From Luscinia megarhynchos (taxonomy: Eukaryota; Chordata; Aves; Passeriformes; Turdidae): a DNA stretch of 64,000 nt. How positions within the stretch are numbered: position 1 is the first letter of the stretch; every line of letters starts with the position of its first letter. The notes below the pieces were generated by a model. The model saw only the letters and a list, made by a program, of their open reading frames with translations. It searched no databases and had not been told where the DNA came from. The stretch is taken from contig CM067568.1 of assembly GCA_034336665.1 (NCBI GenBank), forward strand, positions 44,682,770-44,746,769. Reading direction: 5' to 3'. Both the position numbers and the translations under genes were made by a program. Below, in pieces: positions 35,317-48,500 of the stretch.

Positions 35317-36659
35317 CAGGGGAAGGCTGCAAGCCTGCTCTATGCAGAGCCACCATGGCATCCTCAGGAGATCACTGTTAGCCCAGAGGGCAGCCAGTGA
35401 GGATACACAAGTTAAAAACACTCTATCTTCTTGCTAGTGCCCAACTTTAGATACAGGAAGATGATTTTTACAGGTTTCAAGAAATTTTTGGGATGGATCT
35501 TGGAATAGATCTTGTTATCAAACATTTTGGAAAAAAAGGTCAGGGGAAAAAAGGATTTCACGTAGGTGAGCTTTTTTCCCATACCAAAAGTATACTGAGG
35601 AGTGATGAATGATCTGAAAAGTGGTAACTCAGTAACGTTATTTTACTTCTTCACTTGTAGCAATAGCAGTGTTTAAAATCTTACACCTGAAGTTTGTGGA
35701 GAAGACTGATGGAGGAAGGAATGGAAGAACTGCTATTGCTGCTGATTGTCACTTCAAATCTTGGGGGAAGAGTCTTCTGGAAGTGAATGGGAACTGATCA
35801 TCTCTCTACAGACTTCTTGAGTCATCTCACAGAATTTAATAGAAAATAATTCTTTCACTTCAAATTGATATAATGTGGCTTAAAAGTGCTTGAAGATAGA
35901 TGTGTTCATTTCCACAATCTAACTTATCAGCTGGGGTAAATTAACTCTCTGAATTCTGTGCAATTCTGTATGTGTACCATCTCTAAATAGGTAGACTATC
36001 ATATGTGTATTTGCACTGCTTTAGTAGTTCCATCTCTGGGGCTTTCACAAAAAGATAACAGCCATTTTTACATTTGCTTGGGGCCTGACTGAAGAGTTAA
36101 TTTCCGTGCAAATTTTCCAGCCCAGTTGTGAAACCTCTGAAATGGATGGTGAAGAAAGTTTTGATGAAACTTTAAACTAGAGTTGGGTACTCCGTTGCTG
36201 TAAGGGAAAAGTCGCTGTCAGTGGGTGAGCAGCCGGGCTTCCCTCCCTCCATTCTTCACTCTAATCTCCATTAACATAAGAGTTGGTGTTTTGCTCCCCA
36301 CACACGGATGCCATACTGTTTGAACTCCAGGAGGCTGCTGGGATAAAGGCATGTGTACAGGTCTCTGCTGAGCACAGCCAGCACTTCTTTAGCGAGCATA
36401 GCATGAGTATAAACGTTGCATTCACCACAATGGAGAGGAATTACTATGCACACTAACATTCCCAAGCCTTTGAGAGAAACAGAAGCAGAAGGAGGTTCTT
36501 GCGCTTTCTACCGACATCATCTTTGCTGTCCATCCATTTGTTCCCCATTTAGCCTCCCCACTGGCAAAGACTCTATATGTGCTGAAAGACCAGACAATGG
36601 GAGCCCACTATGCCTGGGAATGCACGCATTGTTCCATGGGCTCCCTATAGAAATCCCTG
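35317..36659. other. Unique non-coding DNA
   Basis: No gene or repeat is recognised after the LTR. The part at 36180-36450 keeps several CpGs (CTCCGTTG, AGTCGCTG, AGCCGGGC, CACGGATG, TAGCGAGC, AACGTTGC), more than its surroundings, and may be constrained. Short frames there lie on both strands. Confidence 0.45.
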
Positions 36660-36900
36660 CGTTCGCATGACCCGTTTTCCAAAGTTTGGGCTTTTTCTTT
36701 CCTGGAGGGGGAGGGTAAGGGGAAAAGGGACAATGTCTCACAGCTCTGGGCAGATTAGTGGTATGCTCATGCCCGTTTATTGAGATGGATAAAATAGCCA
36801 TAAATTTTTCCCAAAGTGCTTATTTGTAATGCATGCATGAACTCACTTAACAAGCTTAAAATATTTAGTGAACACTGAAATGAATGGAGAGTGTGGGAGG
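36660..36900. promoter_or_regulatory. Candidate conserved non-coding element with G-quadruplex motif
   Basis: GGGGG-A-GGG-TAA-GGGG-AAAA-GGG at 36707-36729 satisfies the four-run G-quadruplex pattern. It is followed by ATGCCCGTTTATTGAGATGG, AATAGCCATAAATTT (Hox/CDX type) and ATGCATGCATGAAC. The block has no repeat family. Regulatory function is inferred from motifs only. Confidence 0.27.
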
Positions 36901-39900
36901 GGGGACAAAACTAGCAGAGATAATTGAATACACTTAGCAGTCATAGCAGCTTTACATAGATGTATCATATTCTCTATGGATAACACAGCTGGGACAATAG
37001 GGTTAGAGTTTTAAAATATCTAGGGATTTCTGTCTTAAGATAGTTATCAATAATTGCAAACTTAAACATTAAATATTTTTGGCTTACTTAGATTTTATAC
37101 CTCTTTATTTAATGCATGATAAAATACTTTAAAATAGAGAACATTCTCCCCTTGGCGTTTCTTCAGGACTCAGGTAAGCAGGAAGGGTCTGTGAGTGAGC
37201 CTGTCCAGGAAGCCCAAGTCTGTCTTGGGGAAACCACAGGCTGCCAAAGACAGGTGGATTAAAACCCAGAAGACAGTGTTGACTCAGACTTGAGATTGGT
37301 TTGAGATGCCTAATGAAAACAAGGAGATGGGTTGCTATAACACAGGTTCATATTACCTGTGAAACAGGTAAAGTCCTTCAGCACTGGAAAAGTCTTACCA
37401 GATTAAATCATAAATTTCCAGCTTCATTTCAACTGAGCTGAAATGTCCACCCTTGCACTTGCTCTGACTAGGACTAGGGCTCAAACTCACAGACTGCAGC
37501 AACACATCCATCTCAGCTCACACCTAATTAACTGCTTAATTAGAGCAGCACTGGGGAAACTCTGCTCTTTGTTTTCCCTTTCTCTCTGGTGCCTGATGCC
37601 ACTTGTAGCAGCACAAAGCCCTTTTTATGGCTGAGCCTTCCTGGTCATGCATGGCAGGTTCAAGGTGAAGGTCTCTTCTGCTGGGCTTTTCCTCTCTCTT
37701 CTGAGATAATTGACCTTGATGTCACTGTGAAGCTCCTCCCCAGGTCACACCACTGGCACTGCAGCCAGTACCTCAGCTAGAGACTAATGCATGGCTGTTT
37801 AATTTGGAAGAGCAGTATGAAGGTCACTGAGGAAGGTAATGCAGTCCTGTTGATTGAACATGTGGATAAGGGCACCACAAAAACATAATCTACTTTGTTG
37901 GGAATGCGATAAACCAGGGTTATGTATGCAGCTGGCAAGCAGTACTTTTGAGTGTTACTCCATCAGATAATCCAGGCAGCAGAGCACTTTTATATCCTTC
38001 TGGTCCCTTAATATAGCTTGAATCTAAGGATTAGGTGATTTTCATATTTTCAGGGTTTTCTAAAATAGTATTATTTCTTTCCTACTTGTTTCCTGATTTT
38101 TGCTTGTGAAATACTTATTTCTGCAACTAAGCAAAGGTAGTCTAAGAAGAAGATTTTTCATATTCTATGGGAAAACCCCTCCTTTTCCATCCAGAGTGGG
38201 ATGCCCAGAAACCTCAGAAGATTCCCTGGGGTTTGCAGACAGAGCCAGCAGCTTTGCTGCATGTGAACATGTAGCTGGGGTGTTCCTTGTGTGAGACTCA
38301 TCACACACATGGTATGTGGCTGGGCTGTGCCCTTGCTGTATTTATCTCTCCAGCCCAGATGTCACAGCATACACAAGGAGTTTGGGTATTGTAAAACAGC
38401 TCTCACAACATTTACACACCCTTCTCTGCACCAGGCAGGTTGTGAGTGGGAAGGAAGGAAGTGATTGTGTTAAGGTGTGATGGATGTGATCCAGAGGAAG
38501 CTTTGGCAGAAGACAGCCCTATCTTCTAGCTCTTGGGATCAGGGTCCTGAATCAGAGCTGTGAGAAGGTTTGTGTGATTCAGCTGCTAGACAGAGGGGCC
38601 TTTCTGACCAGGGAATGTCACATCTGGACATATATTTGCTATCAGGTGTTTGGCAGCAGGTCACACATAGAGACAGCTTAAACTAAGCATAAAACCAGAA
38701 CTGTGAGGTTAACATCCAGGGACAACTACTTTAGCTATAGCTAAGACTATAGCTTAAGTCTTACAGGAAGATGTGGACACATATTTATGAATAAAATTAG
38801 GCTGGACATTAAAATGATTCTAGCCATGTGAGGAGTGAGATTCCAAAATACTTTCCAACGAAGAGTAGAAGGGTTCAGAAGCAGTCAAACAAGTCTGAGA
38901 TTGAGATTTACATGATGCAGTTGCTAAAATATTGAGGGATGTGGGCCAAAAACTCAGAGGTATATTTCCACCCTATCTTCCCTGCTTGCTTTCATTTTGA
39001 CCCTCTCTGTTACACTACTTTCTCCTTCTCTTTTTTTCCTGTTCCTTTTCTACTTGGATGACAGGCTGGAAAATCCTCTCTGTGCATTTTTTCTGTTGCT
39101 GTTACATGCATCTAGTAGAACAAAGCAAAGGCAAATCCCATTCTGGTACATCTCAGTAGGCAGACTGGAGTCTGCAGGCAGAGCCAGCGTGGGGCTGACC
39201 CTTGGGCCACAGGAGCAGAGGCTGTAGGAGGCTGTGATGCCCAGGTGACACAGCAGAGTCCTTGCCCTCCTGGTGCATGGCTGGTTCCCCTTGCTCTGTG
39301 CCACAGACACACTCATGCCTTGGCAGGACATTCACTTTCAGAGCACTCGATTTCTGCTTGGGAAAGCTGATGACAGTGTCTACCCAAGAACTCTGTTGAG
39401 GAGTTCAATTTATTTAGGCAATGTCTGCCATGTTTCTGTGGAGCAGGAAGGTCCAAAATACAGGTACAGCTGTAGTGAACATCACTGTAAACATAATATT
39501 CTGCTTAATTGGAAATGAAGAGGCTGACCAGATTGCACTTGCTGGGGGGAGGAAGGAGATGTCCTCAGGACCCAGTGCCAGGAGTTGCAGGGCAGCTGCC
39601 CCTTGACCTGCAATTGGCACTAGCTGTGAGTGCCCATCATTTTTGAAATCCAGTCCTTCCATGCTCTGCAGGACTGGTATTAGGCAAAACAACAGTGTCA
39701 GGATTCCTGCACCATACCACTGGCACTGTCACAGTATGCCAAATCAATCCTGCACCTATCTCTAGACTCTGAAATGGAGCTTGCAGAGAGCAACTTGTTT
39801 TAACATCTAATAAATACAAAGAAGGGCTCCTGGACAGGGGTATAATGCTTCCTGGCACTGGCTGCTCCATCTGCTCTTGTGCCCACTTGTAGTGACTGTA

Positions 39901-41480
39901 TTTTGCAGCTTGCAAAAGAGTTGCTTATCTTTCACTACATGTTTTTCTGAAAAAACTGAGCATGTCTTGCAAGAGGTTTGGCCAGTTAATACAAAAGTAA
40001 TTTAGATGCTAGTCAGACCAAGTCACTTTTTTCTTCTATCACGCTATTGCAGCAGATGTTTGGGTCATGGGCAGTCACCTGAGAAGTTGCCACAGTTCTG
40101 TTTGTTAGCTGGAATCAGCATCTTCATTCCATAGAAAGAAAACTGTTGTTTTTCACTGTTTGGGCTGTAATTTGACAAGCACCTCAGCTATGTATCAGCT
40201 AGTTGCCATGGTCATGCTCTTCCTTGCATCCCTGGCCATGGGGACCCTGCCTCCTTCCTTAAACAGCTCCAGCACTAACCAGCTCCAGTGCCCTGGCATT
40301 TCAGCATGCCTAACTGGCAGAAAAATATTCACATTCAATTTTAACAGGCCAAAGGGAATGTCCAAATTCACAGCTGGTCAGAGAACACCCAAGCCTGAGG
40401 ATTTGCAGTTAGATGGACTCAGGCTGATGAAGGACCAGCATCCATGTGTTGCTCACGATTTATGGAGAACAGATTTAAAGCATCCAGTGGCTTAATTCAC
40501 CTTGTGTGTGATCCTGCTGTAGCTTTTCTTAATTGTCACAACATTGAATTTAACTTCTTTCTGTGAAACCTGGTCATTAGAGATGATATGCCACAACAAA
40601 CATACCCTCCTAAGTACAGTGTTAACAGCTGAGTGAAGGGGACTATTAGAACTATTGCAGTTTTCTTTTCTTGATCAATGTTCTGTGGGTTTTCCCTTGT
40701 TGTAAGAGTAAGTTAATACTAATTAAGATGAAAGCAGAATACAATGTGGAAACTTCCATAGTGTCTGTCACTTGCATTTGTGCAAATTAGAACATCTCAC
40801 ATACAGCAAAGCCAGGGCCTTTTCTTTTCTTCCTGTAGATTTTGTATTCCACAACCAGCCTGTGGAACAAGATGTGCACTGTCATCCTGCTCACTGTGAT
40901 GCAGCCCATGCTCAGGTAATCCCACAGGACCTAGCAACAGGTTGGTATCCTACACTGGCAGCTGTTTCACCATCAGGCACCCAGGGGAAGGGCTGCCAGC
41001 TAGAACTATCTCTAACACAAGCAAGGGGATGTGACCAGGTGTCCTTTTGGCACCATAAACCCTCTGAGTGGCTAAGTAATATTCAGAGCCTTTAAATTTT
41101 TGGAGGTTTTTTGGGTTATAATTTTTTTCCCCCTTTGGAAGTTTCTGATGATATTTAATCTTTTAAAAAAAAGCATTTTCTTTACAGCTGATGACCTCAG
41201 ATTCTTGTTTGTCTTATTGTAGTAAAGATAAAAACGCCCAAGCAATTTTCACAGCCCCAATCTCCCTGTATTCTGTGGCCATAGACCTTCCTGCTGACTC
41301 CTTGAGGGTATTCTTACAACATGGCCCATTGTTGTTTGAGCAGTTTTTACTGTTTTTTTCCCTCACACAGACACACATCTAACTTGTATTGGTTTTTAAC
41401 AAAGAATACCTCAGCTGAGCCCATCACTGGGCCCAGAGGCTGACCCATTGCATTGGATAGCTGTTACATTTATCTCATAC
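36901..41480. other. Unique non-coding DNA
   Basis: No exon, RNA gene or repeat family is recognised. Frames of 92-111 codons at 39414-39692, 39637-39915 and 40160-40495 show no recognisable domain, and several are covered by antisense frames. The frame at 40160 has a short hydrophobic run near its start, but no cleavage-site context or downstream exon supports a secreted protein. Confidence 0.5.
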
Positions 41481-41805
41481 CACAGAATTATAGAATGGTT
41501 TGGGCTGAAAGGGACCTTAAAGGTCATCTAGTTCCAATCCCCTGCCATGGGGCTTGATCCACTAGATCAGGCTGATCAGAGCCCCATCCAACCTGACCTT
41601 GAACACTTCCAGGGATGTGGCATCCACACCTTCTCTGAGCAACTTTTTCAAGCCTTTCACCACCCTCACTGTAAAGAATTTCCTCCTAGAATTAAACTCT
41701 AAACCTCTCATTTTTTTATTTTAAAACCATTTCCCCTTGTCCTATCATGACATGCATTTGCAAAAATTCTCTCTCCACCTTTCTTGTAGGCCTCCTTCAG
41801 GTACA
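41481..41805 (-). mobile_element. CR1 LINE fragment (3' end), best preserved copy
   Basis: It begins with CAGAATTATAGAATGG, a CR1 terminal repeat in reverse complement, then GGACCTTAAAGGTCATCTAG, GCCCCATCCAACCTGACCTT, GAACACTTCCAGGGATGTGG, CACCACCCTCACTGTAAAGA, and TTTTAAAACCATTTCCCCTT through to GGCCTCCTTCAGGTAC. This is the well-known bird CR1 3' end on the minus strand, about 325 bp long. It is a 5'-truncated copy and keeps no open reverse transcriptase frame. Confidence 0.95.
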
Positions 41806-44800
41806 GTTTATTAGATGTTTCACTCTGCAAAGGGTCTTAACTGAGTCTCAAGGACATTTTCTTAGTGCTTTAATCAGAATGATTTTGAGTTAGACAGATC
41901 AATGCCTTCCAGTATTATTAGTTCTCTTGCAGCAATGGTAAAGTATCAGATCTTAGAGAAACACTTATCAGCAGTAATGTTCTTCTCATAAAAATCTGAG
42001 CCTATAAATAATGAAGTTCTTCCCTTTCTGGAACATCCTTGGTTATCATAAATCCAGAGGGATAGTTACAACCTGCAGGAAGTATCCATGCACATAACGA
42101 AATTTTGCATGGTGCCAAAACATTCCCTGTGATTGGAGGAATCATTTAATAAAAAAAGAATAAATTGTCCAGCATGGTGGAAATCATCAGCTTAAAATGA
42201 ATCATGATTGAACAAACTGCCTCAGGAGCAGAAGGAGCTCAAAGAGTCAGAGGAGCCCATGTTCTGGGTGCTAAGTGATACTACCTACTGATCTGGCTGA
42301 AATGAGGGATTTATATCTCTCATATGTGGAAAGGCATGCCAGCTGAAGAGAAAAAACAGCTGGTATTCTATCAGGTTAGACCTGATGAATACCTGCCTAG
42401 AAGCTAACACAGTATCTGTGTGCTAGATACCCCTGTGTGATGCCCAGACCACAGAACAATCTGTAATATCCTGACTTTTTGGTGAAGGACTTTTTTTAGT
42501 GAGGCAGATTAAATATTATGAGACAGAAGAGTGTGGGGAAGAATTCAGCCAATGTTTGTGGTAGCTGAGTGAATTACAGATATATTTTTCTGCAGACCTC
42601 ATTGCTGCTCCATCCTGACATCGTATTAATGGATGCTCTGCCTCCACATGCTTCCCCTCACCTCACTGACCATTGCTCACATGGCAGCAGTGAGTGCTGC
42701 CTTTTCAGTCACCAGCCCCTGGACTTCTTGATAAGGTTACTGTTTTAGTTTGAATAAGTGTGTTCAGAATAAGCCATGGGTCTATAGAAGGTTTCCTGTG
42801 CTCTCCTGCTTATTCCTTGTTGGATTGTAGTTTCACAAGTACATTTTCATTAGGAAGGCCTGTAGCAGAGATTGCCTTCCCACTCTTTCCTGTTTACATG
42901 ATTCTGCTTATCAGTGAAGGGCAGAATAGTCTTTTTCCTCTCTGTATTCCCAGTATAAGACATTTATAAATGCATGGAGGCCACTTTGGTCTAATTTTAT
43001 AGTGTCTCTGTAGGAGGGAAAGTGGAGCTAAAGCAGTCAATTGGGGCCTAAGAACACTGGGATCAATTCTTCACCTAATATACAGCTAAATTGGGTAATT
43101 GGGTTCATTTCCCTTTTTATCCTAGGTGTCTTTTGAAACTGGGGATAATGACATTTAGGTAGGTAGAATCACAGCAGGCCAGAGCTGGTGCTGCAGCAGT
43201 GAGCATGGTCATCACAGCTCTAACTCACTACCACTGGTAGCAAGACAGGAGATTTCATTCTCTCTGGTGCTTTTTGAGATGCTCACAGGGCTGAAGCCTG
43301 GCAGTGCTGGCCGCTGCAGGCTGTGTGCAGGTCTGTGCCACAGGCACTGCTGCAGCTGGGGCCAGCCTTGCTCAGTGCTGTGCTCGTTTCTGGGGTGCTG
43401 TGGGCAGCCTGCAGAACAGCATAGCCCAGAGCATCTCAGAGCTCCTGTAAGAGAAACAAGAACCACTTGGTAAAACTTCCTGTGCTGTCTTTTATCCCTT
43501 TCTCAAAAGAGAGGAATGTTTTGAAGAGGTAGAGCTGCTGGAATCACCTGGTGTCCATGACCTAGATAGCCTGGTATGTTGTCTGGATAAGGACACCCAC
43601 CAGGCATCCAGGAGGACAAAGCAAGAAGAAACACAGAAGGGCAACAGTAGTAATCTATGACCAAGAAAATCTTAGTCTTAATCCCCTATGGTGAAATGTT
43701 ACATGGAACATGATTTATTTTTGAGTTTGTGCTTATGATGTACTTTTAACCCACTAAAGTGCCTATTCTTGAATCTGCACTTTGGTTCTATTCTCCACAT
43801 GGATAACAGTCTGTGACGAGTATCCTTGTCTAATTATTCATTGTGGGGAAAAATATTCTTTGAATTACCAAACATTCCATTTGGTGGGTATCCTCTGAAT
43901 CTCTGCTAAGAATATTCTATCTTTTCTGTATCAGTTCTACAGGACTTCGGAAGGATACCATATGCTATATGAATATTTCCATGTTTTATTCTCCTTTGGA
44001 GCCGTAGTGTTGAAATTATAGACCTTTTTTTAAAAAAAAAAACAAACAAGTAATATATTTTCTATCATGATCATTGCTTGCTCAAACTAGAAGAAAAAAT
44101 AACCCTTTTTAACTTAAAATCAGAGTCTCTCGTTTTGTTTTTTTTTTCCTCTGAGTTCCAGCCAAAGCTCTCTTGAACAAGGTCACCAGCTCATCTCTTG
44201 GCACATGTGGACTGCATGAAAAATCTACATTTTTCCTCTGGTGAAACTGCTTGGCTCTTTTCTCAGCTAACCTATGTCAAATGCATATGAAGAAATCTCT
44301 GTTCCTTCTGATGAGGCTGGTGCCATGTTTTGGCAATTAACTAGCCCTGAAGAGTCAAATGATGAAAGTAACTAGGTTTGGTTGATTCACATACTTTTAT
44401 ATGCCTACATTTCCAAACTTTTAAGAGGCTGAAGATACAGTTGAATGTGCTATTAGATTTTTACCTGCTTGATCTTCTATCTTGTCTTAACTGTTGGCTT
44501 CCTTGGTGTTATATTTAGTCCCTGGTTCAAGTACATGCCTACAAACTATAGCATTGAATCAGTTCCTTAAGGAGAAGAGCACATTTCTAGATCTAGAATT
44601 AAGTCCTTGAATATATACTACATTTGGATTTTATCTGAGTTTGCTTCTTACAAATAGTCCTTTCCCTTACAGGTTTTTAGCTTATCCACTCACATGGACT
44701 AGATATTTGGAAAACAGGGTGATTTAGATGGGCTGGAGCAGATCTAAGGCTGAGATTCAAGAGCTTTGCAGTGCATTTGCCTAGTGAAGACAAGGAGCTA

Positions 44801-45290
44801 AAAAGCAGGGACTAATTTATTCAGCAGTGATTATAAAAACATTTTATTCTCTGCTTATAGTTAACCAATTCATTCAGAAACCACAGAAGCAGGAATTTCT
44901 GATGTGAAAACCACTGGGTCCCTTAGGTGTCTTATGTGCAAATAGCAGGGCAGAAATGAGGAAAAACTGACACTTGTGTGAGAGTTTCAGGTACTGACTG
45001 CCACATACACTTCAAACTTAAATAACCATATTTTTTCTGCTTCAGAGGCTGACTTTGGATGTCCTTGAAGTCTGGTATTATGCATTCTGGCAGGCAAGTA
45101 GAGAAATGAACCAGATGCAGCAATTTAGTCATATAGGGAGGTTTCTAGTAAATTTTGCACAACGGGGTAGTGACAGTGTACTTAGTAAAGCTGCATGCCT
45201 TTTTAAAAATAGTGCTATTGATTTTCTTAGTGTGTGTATCAAATGTTAGCACATTCATTAGAACAGCAGCCTTCCAAACACTGCTGTAGA
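41806..45290. other. Unique non-coding DNA
   Basis: No gene or repeat family is recognised. The 43212-43473 part is GC-rich with opposing frames of 68 and 84 codons. An A-rich run follows T-rich sequence at 44025-44042 (TTTTTT then A11). Confidence 0.5.
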
Positions 45291-45475
45291 ACAACCAGCA
45301 GGCCCAGAGTCAATATCCATCTGAATACTGGCTCCCTTTCAAAGGGCGACTTAAAATTAGGGCATTGACTTTTCATGTTACAGCGGAAAGATTTTAAAGG
45401 GAGCATTTATCAAATAGAGTTAGGCAAGATTTAACAAATACAGCTAGGCTGCAGGTCCTATCTGAGCAGGCTGTA
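45291..45475. promoter_or_regulatory. Candidate conserved non-coding element (weak)
   Basis: The block has no repeat or frame and keeps CpGs in AAGGGCGACTT and TACAGCGGAAAG. It contains ATTTATCAAATAG and GATTTAACAAATAC words. The texture suggests constraint, but this is a weak compositional inference. Confidence 0.18.
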
Positions 45476-45528
45476 CATGTGTGCATGCAACCATGTACAG
45501 AACTAGAAAAAAGCATAATACATGTTTA

Positions 45529-45545
45529 TACATACATACATACAT
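45529..45545 (+). repeat. (TACA)n microsatellite
   Basis: Four tandem TACA/CATA units form a short tetranucleotide repeat. It is too short to be strongly polymorphic. Confidence 0.7.
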
Positions 45546-48500
45546 TATTGTTTAAGGTATTGGTCTACTATAGTTACATGAGGAAAGAAAAATGTGAAGA
45601 CACTTATCTAAGGAAACTTACAGTTCTAAACTCCTGTGTGAGTATATTGAAATATCACTGAGTAAGAATATAATGTATTACAGTGATAGAATAAATACTG
45701 TGTCTGTGTCCTCATAATGTAACTTCTTGTACAGTGCTGTGAACAAAGCAGCACATTAGTAAAAATATAACCTTTGCTGGAAGTATCTTAACAGGAACAA
45801 AATACTATTCACTGTGTCTGTTGAAAAAGAGCTAACATAACATAGTAAAATCAACATTTGTTTCCTCTCTCTTTATAAGAATGAGAGATGAAGGAAGATG
45901 AGTATAGGACATTCTACTTCTCATAAATTTACTTTGAATTTGGGATTTACCTGCTTTTAGTGTTTCCCTTTTGTATCTGTTCATGCAATCATTCAAACTT
46001 TCATGTTCCCTGAGGAAAGGCCCTGTGGAATGTGTTCAGTACTTATTGTGCCCATCTGTAGTCTCAATTTGATTCTGTGTTCTTAAACCCATGAGGATGA
46101 ATATGTCTCTGGAGAACAAATGGTCTCATTATCAGGTCACTACTTGTTTCACTCACTGTATTGTAGGCTTATCTAATTTCTGTGGGGTTTATTTGGTTGG
46201 TGTGTTAGTTGGCTGGTTGGGGTTTTTGAGTTTTCTTGTAACCCATTTCACAACACTGCTCCACTGTCAACTACCTACCTGTGCTGATGTGGGTGGGGAG
46301 AAGGGGAGGTGAAGATTGCATTGCTTTGTCTATCAGCAAAACCTGCCCCTTGGAAACAAAGCCAAAGCCACCTCGTGAAGTATTCTGCTTCCCTTTCTTA
46401 CTTAGAGAGGGGTACAAAAGCTTCAAAGGCTCTAACTTAGGTGGAAGAGAACAGGCTTGCTCACATTTACAGGTAGTAATATACAGATTTTTGTTGTATT
46501 GATGACCCTTCAGAATGCCCATTACTGCTGGGACTGCAGAAGGATGCTTTGGTGACATGTCTGGTGATACCACAGTGGTGGCTCCCAGCAGTCCCAGGGC
46601 TTTGTGTCTGAGCTGCTACAGATACTGAACTCAGTGAAATCTTCACAAAATCACAGGTTCATCTCTTCCTGCTTCCTAGCCACGTGCTGCAGACATTGAA
46701 CTGCATTTTCCTTCCATTCTTTATTTTCCATACTTTCTCTTTTGTAATGCAGAGTGTCAGTCTAAGAGGATGACTTTATTTGTTTTATTTTTTTCAGGTC
46801 TTGTTAATTTTTAACCTACTTGCCCCAATGAGTTGTTCTGTGAGGTTGGGGTTTTGCAGCTTCTCAAGTCTCAGCTGTCCTGCACTGAAAAGTGCTTTTG
46901 TGGTATTACTGTGTGGCAAGCTGTTGGAGTAAACAAACATTTTGGAGATACTCTATGTTTCTAATGGAAACAAAAGGTTTCTGTCTCTGTATTATTTTCT
47001 GCATTCAATTGTCCTTGTAGCTGGTACTGGATACCTCTTTCCAGTGTGTATCTCATTTTGAAGCAGATTCAAGTGTTCTTAATGATGAGACTTCCATTGT
47101 TTTATTTCTTTCATGTTGAAGGCATCATTCCTGCAAATTAATTTTACTCTTTGCTCAAGATTCATATCCCAAATGTTTTTATTTCCTGCTCCAGAAACAA
47201 AGGCCATGGCTTTGGGCAGTCAGCCTGTATAAAGGACAGTTTTAGCAGTTTTATTGTCCCCCACAGAATATGACCTCTCTGAAGTCTTTCTGAATCCCAG
47301 AATCTCCTCCTACACTGTTACCAATGTTGTGCACTAGAGTCTAAGGGGTCACCCAGAAATCCTTATCATTTATCTTGTCTTCTTAGATGAATGCTGAGAA
47401 ATAATGTTAAACCTTTCTTCGCTTCCCAGCAGGATAGATTTTCATCTGGAGTTTAGTGTCTTCAAAATAAATCTGAGATAAAGTCGTCAACAGAATGAGT
47501 GAATGGAGCATTGAGGAGAAAATATGGGGCCCAGTGGGGGTTTGAGTCTTCCTTGTCATTATATCACCAAAAAGAACTATTGTAACCAGTGAAATTAATT
47601 CAAGACTTCTTTTCCACTTAAACCACCAGTTCAGAGTAGTGATTCGTCTTCTAAATTCATCTTTTAGGGCAGTAATTCACAGGTGGCAGCAGATTCAGGA
47701 TGAATTTAAAATGCTGGTTTGAGAAACTTGACCCCTATGGCAGAAAAGTTGAGTTCCAAAATGGTGAAGTGCCCAAAATATGGACTCCTCTCTCTGCCTG
47801 ATTTTATTAAATAAGGTGTTCTTTACCATGTTTTTTAAATACTCTGGATCAAGGCTGGCATGGATGTGCAATATATTAAACTCGACTTATTTAGGTAACC
47901 TTTCTCCTCCTTAACCTTCTCTTTTTGAGCACCTTGCAGCTAACTATGGCCAGTCTGGGATCTGCCACATGGATTGCAGAGCTCTGAGAAGCACAGTGTA
48001 GGCACTGTGTGGAATTTAACCAGATTACTAGGATCAGATGATTTATAGATGTTATCTTTTTATGTCCCTTTTTTTTAAATCCTTTAAAAAGCAACCAGAT
48101 CCCTTTGGAGCATGAGAAACAAAAATGTAGCATTAGTTAATCTCATGAAAATTTCCCCTTCCTGTAAGTAAAACACAGTCCCCTAAAAGTGCATTCCAGA
48201 AGGAAAATGTTCTCAGATGGCCACTGAGAAAATATGAGAAAATTCTCTTTGGAAACATTTGCCCCAAAGCCCCTAGGAGGATCTCCTTGCTGCTTTGGTA
48301 GCTGGACAATTCCAGTGTGGAAGGAGGGAAAAATCTGATTTTGCCCATGCCAGCTCCAGCCACCCTGAGCCTACACCCACAGCTAAACCTGTGCCCATTT
48401 TTAGGCTATAAAATATTTTATATAAATACTAAATATATAAAAATATAAAATATGAAATACTTTTATGGCACAGCTCTGCTGAGGGCCATAGTTCACTCTC

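Noticed and set aside
40160..40495. 111-codon frame with an early hydrophobic run as a secreted protein
   Set aside because: The hydrophobic run starts about ten residues in, no family is recognised, and there is no supporting exon structure.
43160..43220. AGAATCACAGCAGGCCAGAG as a fifth CR1 end
   Set aside because: Only the first few bases resemble the terminal repeat; the diagnostic GGTTTGGGTTGGAAGG body is absent.
48408..48465. AT-rich TATAAAATATT stretch as a promoter
   Set aside because: It is low-complexity AT sequence with several overlapping TATA-like words and no downstream exon, CpG or initiator context.
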